64,000 nt of DNA from Rhynchopus euleeides (Eukaryota > Euglenozoa > Diplonemea > Diplonemida > Diplonemidae): positions 1,426,001 to 1,490,000 of the forward strand of contig OY723242.1 in the NCBI GenBank assembly GCA_963210315.1. The letters run 5' to 3'. A program made the translations under genes and the position numbers. Of this stretch, positions 10,690 through 19,468 are shown piece after piece. Numbering within the stretch: the stretch's first letter is position 1; every line of letters starts with the position of its first letter. The notes under the pieces were generated by a model. It was not told where the DNA came from and ran no database searches. It saw only the letters and a program-made list of their open reading frames with translations.

Positions 10690-13590
10690 TCACACCCACC
10701 ATGGTTGTGCCAGGCTCTGCCGAACAGCAGTGGCGTGTTGCTGTGCCGCCCGCAGCTCCCCGAAGGGACAGTAGCTGAGCTTTCGTTCTTCCGATGTGAA
10801 TGCGTCCACGTACTGACGGAGCGCCGCTTCCGGAATCCCGTCCGGAGTGACACTACCCTCCATACAGATGGCCAGCGTGTTCTGCAGCTTGGCGTCGCCC
10901 ATACGGTTGCTGAGCCTGTTCTTGATGATGCGGAGCTTGGAGAACATCCGCTCAGCACTACTTGTCGACAAGGGGATGGTCAGCACAATCTGCAGGAGAC
11001 GCGAGGTGTGCGGGAAGGCGAGACGGTTCAGCTGATTCTTCAAGAATGCTTTGATGAGAGTGCTGAATCTGCGGCTGCGGGTATCCTCCTGTGTTTGTGC
11101 GGTCTCCTTCAGCTTCATTCGCACGTTGGCCAGCTCCAACTCCAGCAGACCCCGCTCTTCGGCCGGGAAGTACGGTGCACTCGGTTCCGTCTCCTTCTGC
11201 ACCCCGTCGGCATCCTCAAATGTCATCACCTTGGGCTCGCAGAAATGATCGCAAAGTGCTTTGAGCTTCTGTGCCGCTGCTGCTGCGTTGTCGAAGTCGG
11301 GGCACCAGGGATCATACACAGAGAATGCTGCAAGCACCCCGAAGTCATCCATCAGCCCCTCGATCTCCTCCTTCAGGGTACGGAGGTAGGGCTTTGCGTA
11401 CTGCTCGTGATACTGTGCCACGAACTCCTCCGTGATGGGAGGGCAAGAAGGCCGGGCGTCATTGATCAGTATCCAGCAGGATGCGTAGGTCGGAGACAGG
11501 TCGGGTCGTTCTAACAGCTTTCCGATCTTGCATGCATAGTGTGTCGCGATGCGAGGGAGATCACCGAAACACAGGCTTGCATGCTGTATGCACCGCGAGA
11601 AGGCGCCAAGACAGTGCATCACCTCCCGCATCAGGAATAACCCGACGAGGGTGCTGCTCTCCTGGTACACCGCACGCAGGGCAACTGCCTTCTCATGATC
11701 CAGCTTGTTGATACACATGACCACCCCTTTGAGGCAGTCAGTCAGACTCTGCGCACAACGCTCATGCGAACACCAGCGGGTGTCTCCAACACTGCACAAG
11801 TCGCGCTCACGCCAGAACCCGAAGCCATCGATCCTCTCCAAAGCGGACATGCATTCCCGAAAGCACCGGAGTTTGCCTGTGCCATTCCCAGCACCCCTGT
11901 ACAGCAAGGCAAACGTGCTGGAGACAAGGTCGTAGCTTGCGCGGATGACAGGGTGGTCCTTGGCAGTGTGCATCGCAACAAGATTGAGTGCATGCGCCCG
12001 ACAAGCCGCCCAGAAGGAGTACGGTGCTTTCCGTACCTTCACCTGCAACTGAACACCCTTACGACTCCCGCCCATGGTGTTGCACGAATCCGACGCAAAC
12101 GCAAGCATCTTGTTCCAGAAACCGTCGCCAAGGTCGTCGAGTTGTTGAATCAAGAAATCTGTGATGTTTGTCGCAGTCTGTGATGTGTTCAGCGGAGTCA
12201 TGCGCCAGAACAGTTCGTTGGTATCAAAGGTGGTTGGGTCGATGACCCGGATCAGGATGCAAAATTGCGATTGGCGTGTCACATCCTGCGTCTCGTCCGT
12301 GATGATGGATACGAACGGGGATCTTTCAATCTTGTGCTTCACTTCCGCCATGGCGTGGCTTGCCATCAGACCCACTACTTCGTCGTAGATTGTGTTCGAG
12401 GTGAGGTTGTGGTATGTAGCATTGAAAGACTTTACTTCTGGGGAAGTGTAGCTGTCACGCACGCGGAGGGATGCGAGGGTCGTCGTGAGGGCTTCGTTGT
12501 TGCTGCAACAGTACTGTACGTCGTGCAGCAGGCGGCAGAGCATCTCGGTGTTCTGAAGCTGCTTCACCTTAGAGTTGACCCAGGCCCTCTGGTGAGCTGT
12601 GGAGCGGATCTCTCCTGCAGTCCCATGTCGGCGCACCGAGTCTTCTCTTGCCAGCCACTGTGCCCACTTCTCGGTGTGCTTCTGTCTCGTTGCCTCGGTG
12701 TGCTCCTTCGCGCGGGAGGTGAAGCGGCTCTTCACCTCATTCCATGGCAGGCACCGCCCGACGAAGACACCGCGCTTGCTTGCGTCAAAGCAAGCGCGGC
12801 ACGCCAGCCCCTCGGGTGTGGGTTTTGCCCACGCGTGGGATTCGCGCAGCATTCCCATCACCCGGCTGTCCCCCTGGATGTCCTCCGGGACATGCACCAT
12901 CTCGCTGGCGCGGGGGAAGGGCTCGGCAGGCGCATCCAAGCCGACGGGCCCCGCGTACTGCGCCATCAACTTTGCCTCCACGTAGGCGTAGACCTCGTGC
13001 TTGTGGAGGGAAGGGTACAGGCAGTCGTTGGAGTTGCGCACGGGGGTGGTGGTGTAGCCCCTCGCGCGTTGGCGCTCATTGGCGATCGCGGCCTCCAGAG
13101 CTTCAGCTGATCTCTCCGCATTATCATCAGCTGCCATCTCGACCTCAACTTGCCGTGCAATCGCAAGATCTGCGACGAGGGCTGGGGCCTGCTGTGTCGG
13201 GGCAGGCGCCGGCACGGCCTCGCTCTCCACCAACGGCATTTCGTCTGCCTTTGTCTTTGCCAGTTTGACGAGGCTACTCAGGGGCTTCCTCATATGAGGT
13301 GCCACCTCGTCGTCCGCGCGAGCAAGAGCATCGAATGCCTTGCACAGCGCGACAAGGTGCCTGTTTGAGGCGGCTTGGTGGTTGCTGAAGCCGCGGATCG
13401 AGCACTGGTTGCAGAGGAAGGCGTGCAAGTTGGCATATCGGTCTTGCCCGGGGTACTTGCCCGCCTTCCACTGGTCATACCCAGTGTGATACTGCGGCCC
13501 GCCCACCTCCTGCACCGTCCCCCGCACCGCCCTCTGCGATGCAAAGCCAAACGCGCCCAGCTGGGCCTGATGCGCTCTCCGCTTTGACAT
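10690..13590 (-). CDS. hAT-family transposase (intact frame)
   Basis: A 966-residue DNA-transposase-like protein, ATG at 13588-13590. In order: an N-terminal C-x2-C-x7-H-x6-H pattern (residues 60-78); a second CRAC...H...H finger (264-305) typical of BED/TTF-like DNA-binding domains; an RNase-H-like core with TDETQD (D432) and FASDSCNTMGG (D501), the usual positions of the first two catalytic acids; CRAHALNLV; and a C-terminal hAT dimerisation domain (about 870-925) with TIPLSTSSAERMFSKLRIIK. The length fits ZBED/ZMYM-like hAT transposases. The frame has no stops, so it may be active or recently active, or a domesticated gene. Element ends were not found: the flank at 10650 is a G run and the right flank shows no clear CAG terminus. 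Whether it mobilises the CAGTGGTGGC or CAGGG MITEs here is unknown. Confidence 0.88.
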   Translation of the reverse strand: MSKRRAHQAQLGAFGFASQRAVRGTVQEVGGPQYHTGYDQWKAGKYPGQDRYANLHAFLCNQCSIRGFSNHQAASNRHLVALCKAFDALARADDEVAPHMRKPLSSLVKLAKTKADEMPLVESEAVPAPAPTQQAPALVADLAIARQVEVEMAADDNAERSAEALEAAIANERQRARGYTTTPVRNSNDCLYPSLHKHEVYAYVEAKLMAQYAGPVGLDAPAEPFPRASEMVHVPEDIQGDSRVMGMLRESHAWAKPTPEGLACRACFDASKRGVFVGRCLPWNEVKSRFTSRAKEHTEATRQKHTEKWAQWLAREDSVRRHGTAGEIRSTAHQRAWVNSKVKQLQNTEMLCRLLHDVQYCCSNNEALTTTLASLRVRDSYTSPEVKSFNATYHNLTSNTIYDEVVGLMASHAMAEVKHKIERSPFVSIITDETQDVTRQSQFCILIRVIDPTTFDTNELFWRMTPLNTSQTATNITDFLIQQLDDLGDGFWNKMLAFASDSCNTMGGSRKGVQLQVKVRKAPYSFWAACRAHALNLVAMHTAKDHPVIRASYDLVSSTFALLYRGAGNGTGKLRCFRECMSALERIDGFGFWRERDLCSVGDTRWCSHERCAQSLTDCLKGVVMCINKLDHEKAVALRAVYQESSTLVGLFLMREVMHCLGAFSRCIQHASLCFGDLPRIATHYACKIGKLLERPDLSPTYASCWILINDARPSCPPITEEFVAQYHEQYAKPYLRTLKEEIEGLMDDFGVLAAFSVYDPWCPDFDNAAAAAQKLKALCDHFCEPKVMTFEDADGVQKETEPSAPYFPAEERGLLELELANVRMKLKETAQTQEDTRSRRFSTLIKAFLKNQLNRLAFPHTSRLLQIVLTIPLSTSSAERMFSKLRIIKNRLSNRMGDAKLQNTLAICMEGSVTPDGIPEAALRQYVDAFTSEERKLSYCPFGELRAAQQHATAVRQSLAQPWWV

Positions 13591-13852
13591 ATCTTCTTAC
13601 AGTATGCCTGCAGGCGCGTGGGGGTGTGGGTGTGTCGTGGGTGCCACCAGTCAGACACCTGACATGTGAAGGCTCGGTGTGATCCCTACGGAGGACGGTT
13701 CTGTGCCAGTTCTGCGGGACCATCACACAATGGAGGATCTCGAAACTTCAAAACAGAAGAGACCTGCATGACGAGGGCATCACCACCCACCGGGCCCCAC
13801 CGGGCCACCCGCTAGGTCCATTTTTTCTTCTCCGCTTCTCTGCCTTCTTTGG

Positions 13853-13893
13853 ACTATTTGAGCTCCGTGCGGATCACGATGGGGTCACTTTCT
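13853..13893. repeat. TGCGGATC-TGGGGTC motif, copy 1
   Basis: A word group reading TTTGAGCTC-CGTGCGGATC-ACGATGGGGTCA. Relatives are at 15836-15873, 16016-16050 and 43999-44034. Confidence 0.6.
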
Positions 13894-13899
13894 ATTTTT

Positions 13900-14115
13900 T
13901 TCTGGCGTTTTTTCTGACTGTTTTACTGTCCCAAAGTTACAAAAAAAACGCCAAAAATGAGACCGGCCTTTTTTTTTTTTTTCAGAAAACCGGGAACCGG
14001 GAAACCCTGGTTTTGAAAACCGGAAAACCAGACCTATCTTATCCCCTGATATAAACCATGGGTCACAGATTCCGATTTTTGGGTCAGACTCCAAGTTTGA
14101 CACAAGGGAAAATAG
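13900..14115. repeat. CCGG/A-T dispersed repeat
   Basis: Inverse-orientation relative of 9130-9215, sharing TATAAACC, CCGGGAAACC and CTGGTTTTGAAAA. No gene. Confidence 0.5.
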
Positions 14116-14132
14116 GCAAAAATTTTCACCTA

Positions 14133-14293
14133 TTTTTGGTCACCTAAGGGGGGGCTTCGCTCCGGGTCACTGACCCAAGCTGACCCAGATTGACCCGGAG
14201 CGAAGCCCCCCATTTTCCTAAGGTGAAAAACCCCAGGGTGACCCAAATTGACCCAAGTTGACCCAAATTGACCCGGAGCGAAGACCCCCTGGG
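14133..14293. repeat. Large inverted repeat with TGACCCAA tandem words
   Basis: GGGGGGCTTCGCTCCGGGTCA (14149 onward) is mirrored by TGACCCGGAGCGAAGCCCCC ending at 14210, a 21-base perfect stem. It extends weakly outward through CACCTAAG/CTAAGGTG. Between and after the arms are about ten TGACCCAARY words of roughly 11-base period (14169-14275). Confidence 0.8.
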
Positions 14294-14330
14294 TGCCCAA
14301 ATTTTTTGCTCCTAAGACCGGCGATTTGTA

Positions 14331-14705
14331 GGGGGGCCCTTTCGAATTTTTTTTTGGAGAAGGGTAAATTGAACGTTTTTGGCCAAATGAAGCCACTGCG
14401 ACCATTCCCGAGCCTCGGAAATCAGATTTTGGCCCCTCAAATGCGGTGCCGGTCCGGACAAAAAACCGAAAAAATCGTGAAAAATGGCCCATTTTCCCCA
14501 GCCAAAAATGGGCCAAAAATGCCCCCGGACACCCCCAGAGACATGTCCTAATCCGGGGTGCCAGTAGGGGGGACCTTTCGAATTTTTTTTCGAGGAGAGG
14601 TCAATTGAACGTTTTTGGACATCTGAGGCCACTGCGACCATTCCCAGGCCTCGGAAATGAGATTTTTGGCCCTCAAATGGGGTACCGGTCCCCACGAAAT
14701 TCCGA
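14331..14705. repeat. 235-bp imperfect tandem duplication
   Basis: 14331-14462 and 14566-14705 are diverged direct copies. Both read GGGGGG-C/A-CCTTTCGAA, TTTTTTT, TTGAACGTTTTTGG, CCACTGCGACCATTCCC and CCTCGGAAAT. A fragment of the same start (CCTTTTCGAATTTTTTTTT) precedes the solo YR-element repeat at 16411. Confidence 0.75.
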
Positions 14706-15790
14706 AAATTCATGAAAATCGAAAGGTCCCACGCACCAAATTCTGCCCAAAAATCGTCAAAAATGGACATGTCATATGCAGCAATGGGGCACCAATCACT
14801 CCCCAAATTTTGCTCAATGATTCCACGGCAAGCCAGATTTTCTGATCAATTAGTTTGTTTGAGCATGTTCCTGGCCCTTGTTTGGAAAGTAGATGACCCC
14901 TGGCTGGAGAGGACGGTTGTGCTTGACCGGACGGAGAGAGAACCTTCTCCATAACCACCTCCACTCCACAATGCCACAAGTGGCAGGAAGGCCGGGTGTT
15001 ACAGGCCTCAACCAGGGTTCCAAGGCTCTCCACTTCCTGGCTGCGTCAGGGATCACCGGGTACAGCGAGCAGGATTACCTGTCCTGACACCCCAGCATGT
15101 GCCACCGGAAGAACCCGAAACAGCAGCCCCCCCTCATGGGGGTTGCAAGAGGCACGGAAATCGTTCAAATCGGACCAAGTCCGAAAATTCGGCACTTTCT
15201 TGGGTACAAATTGCGGTCCGAAATTTTCCGATTTTTTGAAAAAAGGCTAATTCTGTAAGGGGGACTGGTGTTGCTGAAAGGCCCAAATTGCGTAGTTCGT
15301 GCGTAGTTTTGCGTAGTTTGTGCGTACATTGTGCGTAAGCAATAATGCCACTTTTTTATTCTCTCCTGTGGGAAACACGCTACCTCCAATACAGAGCCCA
15401 GACTGCACCAACACTACCACCGGCCTCGTCCCAGACCTTGTGGTGCCCATTTCCTGATGTAGGGGGCCTCCATGTGGCCCAAATATCCACCCAGGCCCTC
15501 TGGTTTGCAGGAAGTCATCCTTCTGACTGCTGTGGAAGGACCTGTCTCTGGAGGCCCTAGGAGCCTGGCTCGAGACTCACCAAACTAGGTTGTCCGAAGT
15601 CTTGAACGTCGGAAGACACATCAGTCAGCCCTCGCCTAGCTGCAGCGTTTGTTTGTCTGTACCTGGGACCAACAGATGACAACGCACCCTCAAGACAAGC
15701 CATAGAATGGGCTTACTTGACAGTGGCTGAAGGCTAAGGACACTGCCTGCGGAACCCCTTATCACTACAGAGCCGAGATTGTACCAAAAC
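14706..15790. other. No recognisable gene
   Basis: About 1.1 kb with only short unassignable frames. It contains an array of GCGTAGTTYGTGCGTA words at 15286-15342, also seen at 16339-16390 and, inverted, at 29931-29951 and 34968-34988. Confidence 0.45.
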
Positions 15791-15794
15791 GCCC

Positions 15795-16050
15795 CCTAAA
15801 GGAGCCCCCTACTCGGGTGTTGCAAAACCCTGTTCCTTTGACTATTTGGAATCTGTGCGGATCGTAGTGGGGTCATTTCTGTGGTCGAGCTGTCAAGCTT
15901 CGTCCGTGAAACGTGAGTCTGGCCCAGGGGCTGGTCATAGGATGTGACTGAGAGGCAACCACACCAGCCCACCCAGCGGGACCCCTCCTTGGGTGTTCCA
16001 AAAACCCGTTATTTGGAACGTTTGGGATCTGTGCGGATCGCAGTGGGGTC
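15795..16050. repeat. Direct duplication carrying the TGCGGATC motif
   Basis: 15795-15873 and 15975-16050 are diverged copies. Each runs from CCCC-x-x-x-x-GGGTGTT through CAAAA-CCCGTT to TTTGG-ATCTGTGCGGATC and TGGGGTC. A compact palindrome (ACCCCCCGAGTACTCGGGGG) follows at 16131-16156. Confidence 0.65.
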
Positions 16051-16429
16051 GTTTTGGCCATGGGGTGTCCATTTACACCTCTTACTGGGAACACCAATTG
16101 GGTGAAACCACCCCCCCCTCATACCCCCTTACCCCCCGAGTACTCGGGGGGTAGGGGGGCCTGTGGAGGGCACACATTGTGATTTTCCGGCAAACAAACC
16201 CGTTTCTTTGCACGATACAGGTGATTCAGAGTGGTCCCTGACTGGGATTCGAAAATTTTCGGCATTTTTTCAGCCTTTTTGAGCTAATTACTGGTCCCGC
16301 CCCAGTACAAAATAAAAAAGTGACATTACGAGGCCATATTGCGTAGTTCGTGCGTACTTGTGCGTAGTTCGTGCGCACATCATGCGAAGCACTTTCAGCA
16401 ACACCAGGGACCTTTTCGAATTTTTTTTT

Positions 16430-16560
16430 GCATACACGTTAAGTGTTCTAAGAAACCAGACATAACCGCTGCGTTCACCGCTGCGTTCAACGAAAAAAGA
16501 CACTTCTTTCCGGAGTTTAGCTAGCACGATTCAGTTGGGCGATTCATTTGTCTGGTTTTT
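16430..16560 (+). mobile_element. Solo terminal repeat of a YR retrotransposon
   Basis: A shortened A segment (from GCATACACGTTAAG) is joined to a full B segment (through TTCATTTGTCTGGTTTTT). Both match the terminal repeats of the element at 44615-49332. The internal region is absent, so this is a fossil left by recombination or internal deletion. Confidence 0.8.
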
Positions 16561-16627
16561 GGGCACTTTTTCCACAAGGAAATGTCCGCCCTGTCCGCTA
16601 CTGTCCACTACCGATTTCAAGGATCCT

Positions 16628-16733
16628 CCGTACATATTATGGAACGTAAATAATATGGAACGTAAATATTTTGGAACGCTGGTGGGTTGGCGTTCCAGAT
16701 TTTTTTCGTTCCATAATATTTACGTATACGGTA
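16628..16733. mobile_element. CCGTATACG MITE, short copy upstream of DUF4116 gene A
   Basis: The right end, ATATTTACGTATACGG then TA, is identical to the complete MITEs near 61.5-62.1 kb. The core GGAACGCTGGTGGGTTGGCG is shared too. The left end is diverged and the middle is missing, giving about 104 bases. It sits only about 80 bases upstream of the DUF4116 gene A start and replaces the upstream sequence that paralogues B and C share. Confidence 0.78.
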
Positions 16734-16811
16734 TGTGATTGTGGTGGTTGCACCGCCCCGTGACTTCGCCACACACCGCACCACACCACCAGCAGACAGT
16801 GACTCCGAAGG

Positions 16812-18998
16812 ATGTCGGGTGAAGGAATGGAGGTGTTCCTGAAGGACAGGCTGTGTGGGGAGCAGCATGCGGTGCACATCGGGGAGGGCGACACCCCGGT
16901 TCATCTCAAGGCAAACGCACTCGACGTGGTGCTCGGGTCCCCTCCCGACGCGCTTCCCGAGGACGTGGAGCTCTCGGTGGATGGGGTGGTGCTCGACGAC
17001 AGCACCCCTCTGTCCGGTGCCGCACCTGTCTCCCACGGGTGCTCCATCGACGTCGCCCTCACAGGTGCTCGCTTCGTGAAGGTGTTGGAGGATCACTTGC
17101 GCGACAACACGGGTGACTCTGAGGTTGACATGAAGACCATACCTGCCTGGGCACGGGGTCTGCGTGATGTGGCGCTTGCGATGGTGCAGTGTGACGGCAT
17201 GACGTTGGAGCACCTCGATGAGTCATTCCGCAGTGACAAACACATCGTCACTGCAGCGGTGCGATGCAACTGTGATGCACTTCAACACGCCTCCGAAGAA
17301 CTCCGTGGGGACAAGGCTGTAGTCCTGCAAGCTGCTGAGAGCGATCGCAGTACCTTGATGCATGCATCACCTGCGCTGCTCAGCAACAAACCCTTCGTCC
17401 TCACTCTTGTGCAGCGCGATGGTTACCGACTCCAGTACGTCGATGCAGCGCTGCAGGCCGACAGGGAGGTCGTCATGGCGGCTGTGCAATTCGCGTGTGA
17501 TGCACTGCGGTACGCCTGTGAGTCCCTCCGCAACGACAGGCAGGTGGTCATGGCGGCAGGTGCTGGCTTGAGGCACGCAAGTGCTGCACTGCGCAACGAC
17601 AAGGAGACTGTTCTACGTGCCATACGCATGGGCAGGCTTGCCAGATGTTGCATTTCGGAATCACTGCGTGACGACAGGGAGGTCATGATTACGGCCGTGC
17701 GTCAGTGGGGGCATGCCTTCAGAAACGCATCTTCCGCACTGCGCCACGACACGGAGTTCCAACGCGAGGCTGTGCTGTGGCAGGGTGCGGCGTTCGGGCA
17801 TGTCCCCGAGCCGGAAGGGCCGCGCTCAGATGTACCGCTTTACCAAGACCGAGACCTTATCCTTGCAGCAGTCGAGACCGACCCTGGTGCACTCGAACAC
17901 GCTGACCCTTCCCTGCAGGGTGGCAAGGAGGTGGTGCTCGCTGCGATGCGCAGCAGAGCGTGTGGCCACGTCGTTAGACCACAGGGGGGTCATTCCTCTG
18001 CACTGGCTTGTGCACCCTCACACCTGAAGAAGGACGAGGAGGTGGTGCTGGCAGGTGTCCGGTGGCACCCAGATGTGCTCGAAGAAGCAGACACCTCGCT
18101 TCGCACCAACAGAGACTTCATGCTGCAGTGTGTCAAGCTGCAGGGACTTGCCTTGGAGTACGCCGACCCCTCTGTTCGTAGCGACAGAGAGGTGCAGCTT
18201 GCTGCGGTGGCACAGGACCCGTGTGCCTTGAAGTACTGTGATGAGTTGACCCGCAGCAACAGAGATGTGGTCCTCACAGCCGTGCGGAAGGATGGTGATG
18301 CTTTGGAGTATGCTTCATCCAACCTGCGCAAGGATCGGGAGGTCGTGCTTGCTGCTGTGAAGTCCTCGGATGGTGTACTCGATTATGCTGACGTGACATT
18401 CCGGAAGGACGAGGAGGTGGTGCTCGCAGCCACACACACTGACGGGTATGCTCTTCGCTACGCCGACCCTTCCTTCCTCAGCAACCGAGACTTCATGCTT
18501 GCAGCCGTACGCAAGTGCGGGTGCGCTCTTCGCCACGCCAGTGCTTCACTGTGCCGTGACAAGGAGCTTCAACTGGCGGCCGTGTTGCAGGACGGGAGGG
18601 CGCTGCAGTACGCTGACCCTTCACTGCGAAGCGACAGGTCGGTTGTGCTTCAAGCGGCTCGTGCACACGGCGGTGCTCTGCAGTTCGCCGATCCTGTGTT
18701 CTGTGGTGACGAGGAGGTGGTCCTCGCAGCCGTGACGAGTTGCGGCAGTGCGTTGCGCTTCGCCGACCACACACTGTGGAACAAGCGTGAGGTGGTGCTG
18801 GCGGCTGTGCGCCAGGAGGGACGTGCCCTGCAGTACGCCCCCACAGCGCTGTGCTGCGACAAGGAGGTGGTGCTGGCGGCTGTGCGTGCCGACCCAAACG
18901 CCTTCATCTACGCTTCTGCCCCGCTGCGCCGCGACAGCGACGTCGTTGCTGCCGCCTTCCCTGAGCTGCATCAGAACAAGAGACGCCGTTGCGTCTGA
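16812..18998 (+). CDS. DUF4116-repeat protein A with ubiquitin-like N-terminus
   Basis: A 728-residue protein. Residues 6-85 resemble a beta-grasp (ubiquitin-like) fold: VFLKD at the start, LKANALD in the middle, and a tail VELSVDGVVLDD-x5-G-x5-HGCSIDVAL that aligns with the last strands of ubiquitin. A short variable linker (91-106) follows. From about 117 to the end there are roughly two dozen units of about 24-25 residues of the form R-x-DREVVLAAV-x-x-x-G-x-ALQYADPSL, which is the DUF4116 repeat. The C-terminus is basic (NKRRRCV). The function of DUF4116 is unknown; tandem helical repeats suggest a protein-binding scaffold (inference). Paralogues B and C lie downstream on the same strand. 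The promoter region differs from theirs because of the MITE just upstream. Confidence 0.85.
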   Translation: MSGEGMEVFLKDRLCGEQHAVHIGEGDTPVHLKANALDVVLGSPPDALPEDVELSVDGVVLDDSTPLSGAAPVSHGCSIDVALTGARFVKVLEDHLRDNTGDSEVDMKTIPAWARGLRDVALAMVQCDGMTLEHLDESFRSDKHIVTAAVRCNCDALQHASEELRGDKAVVLQAAESDRSTLMHASPALLSNKPFVLTLVQRDGYRLQYVDAALQADREVVMAAVQFACDALRYACESLRNDRQVVMAAGAGLRHASAALRNDKETVLRAIRMGRLARCCISESLRDDREVMITAVRQWGHAFRNASSALRHDTEFQREAVLWQGAAFGHVPEPEGPRSDVPLYQDRDLILAAVETDPGALEHADPSLQGGKEVVLAAMRSRACGHVVRPQGGHSSALACAPSHLKKDEEVVLAGVRWHPDVLEEADTSLRTNRDFMLQCVKLQGLALEYADPSVRSDREVQLAAVAQDPCALKYCDELTRSNRDVVLTAVRKDGDALEYASSNLRKDREVVLAAVKSSDGVLDYADVTFRKDEEVVLAATHTDGYALRYADPSFLSNRDFMLAAVRKCGCALRHASASLCRDKELQLAAVLQDGRALQYADPSLRSDRSVVLQAARAHGGALQFADPVFCGDEEVVLAAVTSCGSALRFADHTLWNKREVVLAAVRQEGRALQYAPTALCCDKEVVLAAVRADPNAFIYASAPLRRDSDVVAAAFPELHQNKRRRCV

Positions 18999-19468
18999 CC
19001 CTCTACGCAGAGCACGGGAAGCACAGGACGCACAGGACCAGGCCACCTGCCTGCAGAGGTGGACCGCTGTCTGTCGCACACCCAGAACCCAGTGAACTTC
19101 GGCACAGTCTGCCTGCGAAACAGCCTTGATTCGGGTCTCCACCTCACTTGAATAAGCTGTCTGAGTGCAGCACACATGCCCCAAGGCCGGGCCGGACCAC
19201 GCACAGCCTTCATAGCGAGTGGCGATAGATGCCGCGACGTGCCCACTCCTCCCTCTCTCGCCGTGTGGACAACACAAGTACCCAAGAGGCTGACCCCCAC
19301 CCACCCCAGCCCCTGCCCATCACTCCCCTCGCTTGTGTGTGTTGTGCACACCACCCCACCCCACGCCCACAAGGAGGGGTTGTGCTCTTGGGGTTGCAGT
19401 GGTTGCACTGCCCCGTGACTTCGCCACACACCGCACCACCACCGCCAGACACACAGGGAAGACGAAGG
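18999..19468. other. Spacer between DUF4116 genes A and B
   Basis: 18999-19105 is a 3' flank shared with genes B and C (CCCTCTACGCAGA...GGTGGACCGCTGTC...CAGTGAACTTCGGCACAG). 19114-19468 is a 5' flank shared with gene C (26486-26801), including CGAAACAGCCTTGATTCGGG and CGCACAGCCTTCATAGCGAG. The duplicated unit therefore included regulatory flanks. No TATA-like box stands out. Confidence 0.7.

Noticed and set aside
10567-11514. 315-codon plus-strand frame
   Set aside because: Antisense to the C-terminal half of the hAT transposase and partly inside the fold-back element; a shadow frame.
12265-13110. 281-codon plus-strand frame
   Set aside because: Antisense to the hAT transposase N-terminal half.
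10650-13850. CCTAG-containing ends as TIRs of the hAT transposase gene
   Set aside because: Similarity of the two flanks is limited to a few G/C-rich bases and no 8-bp duplication was found.
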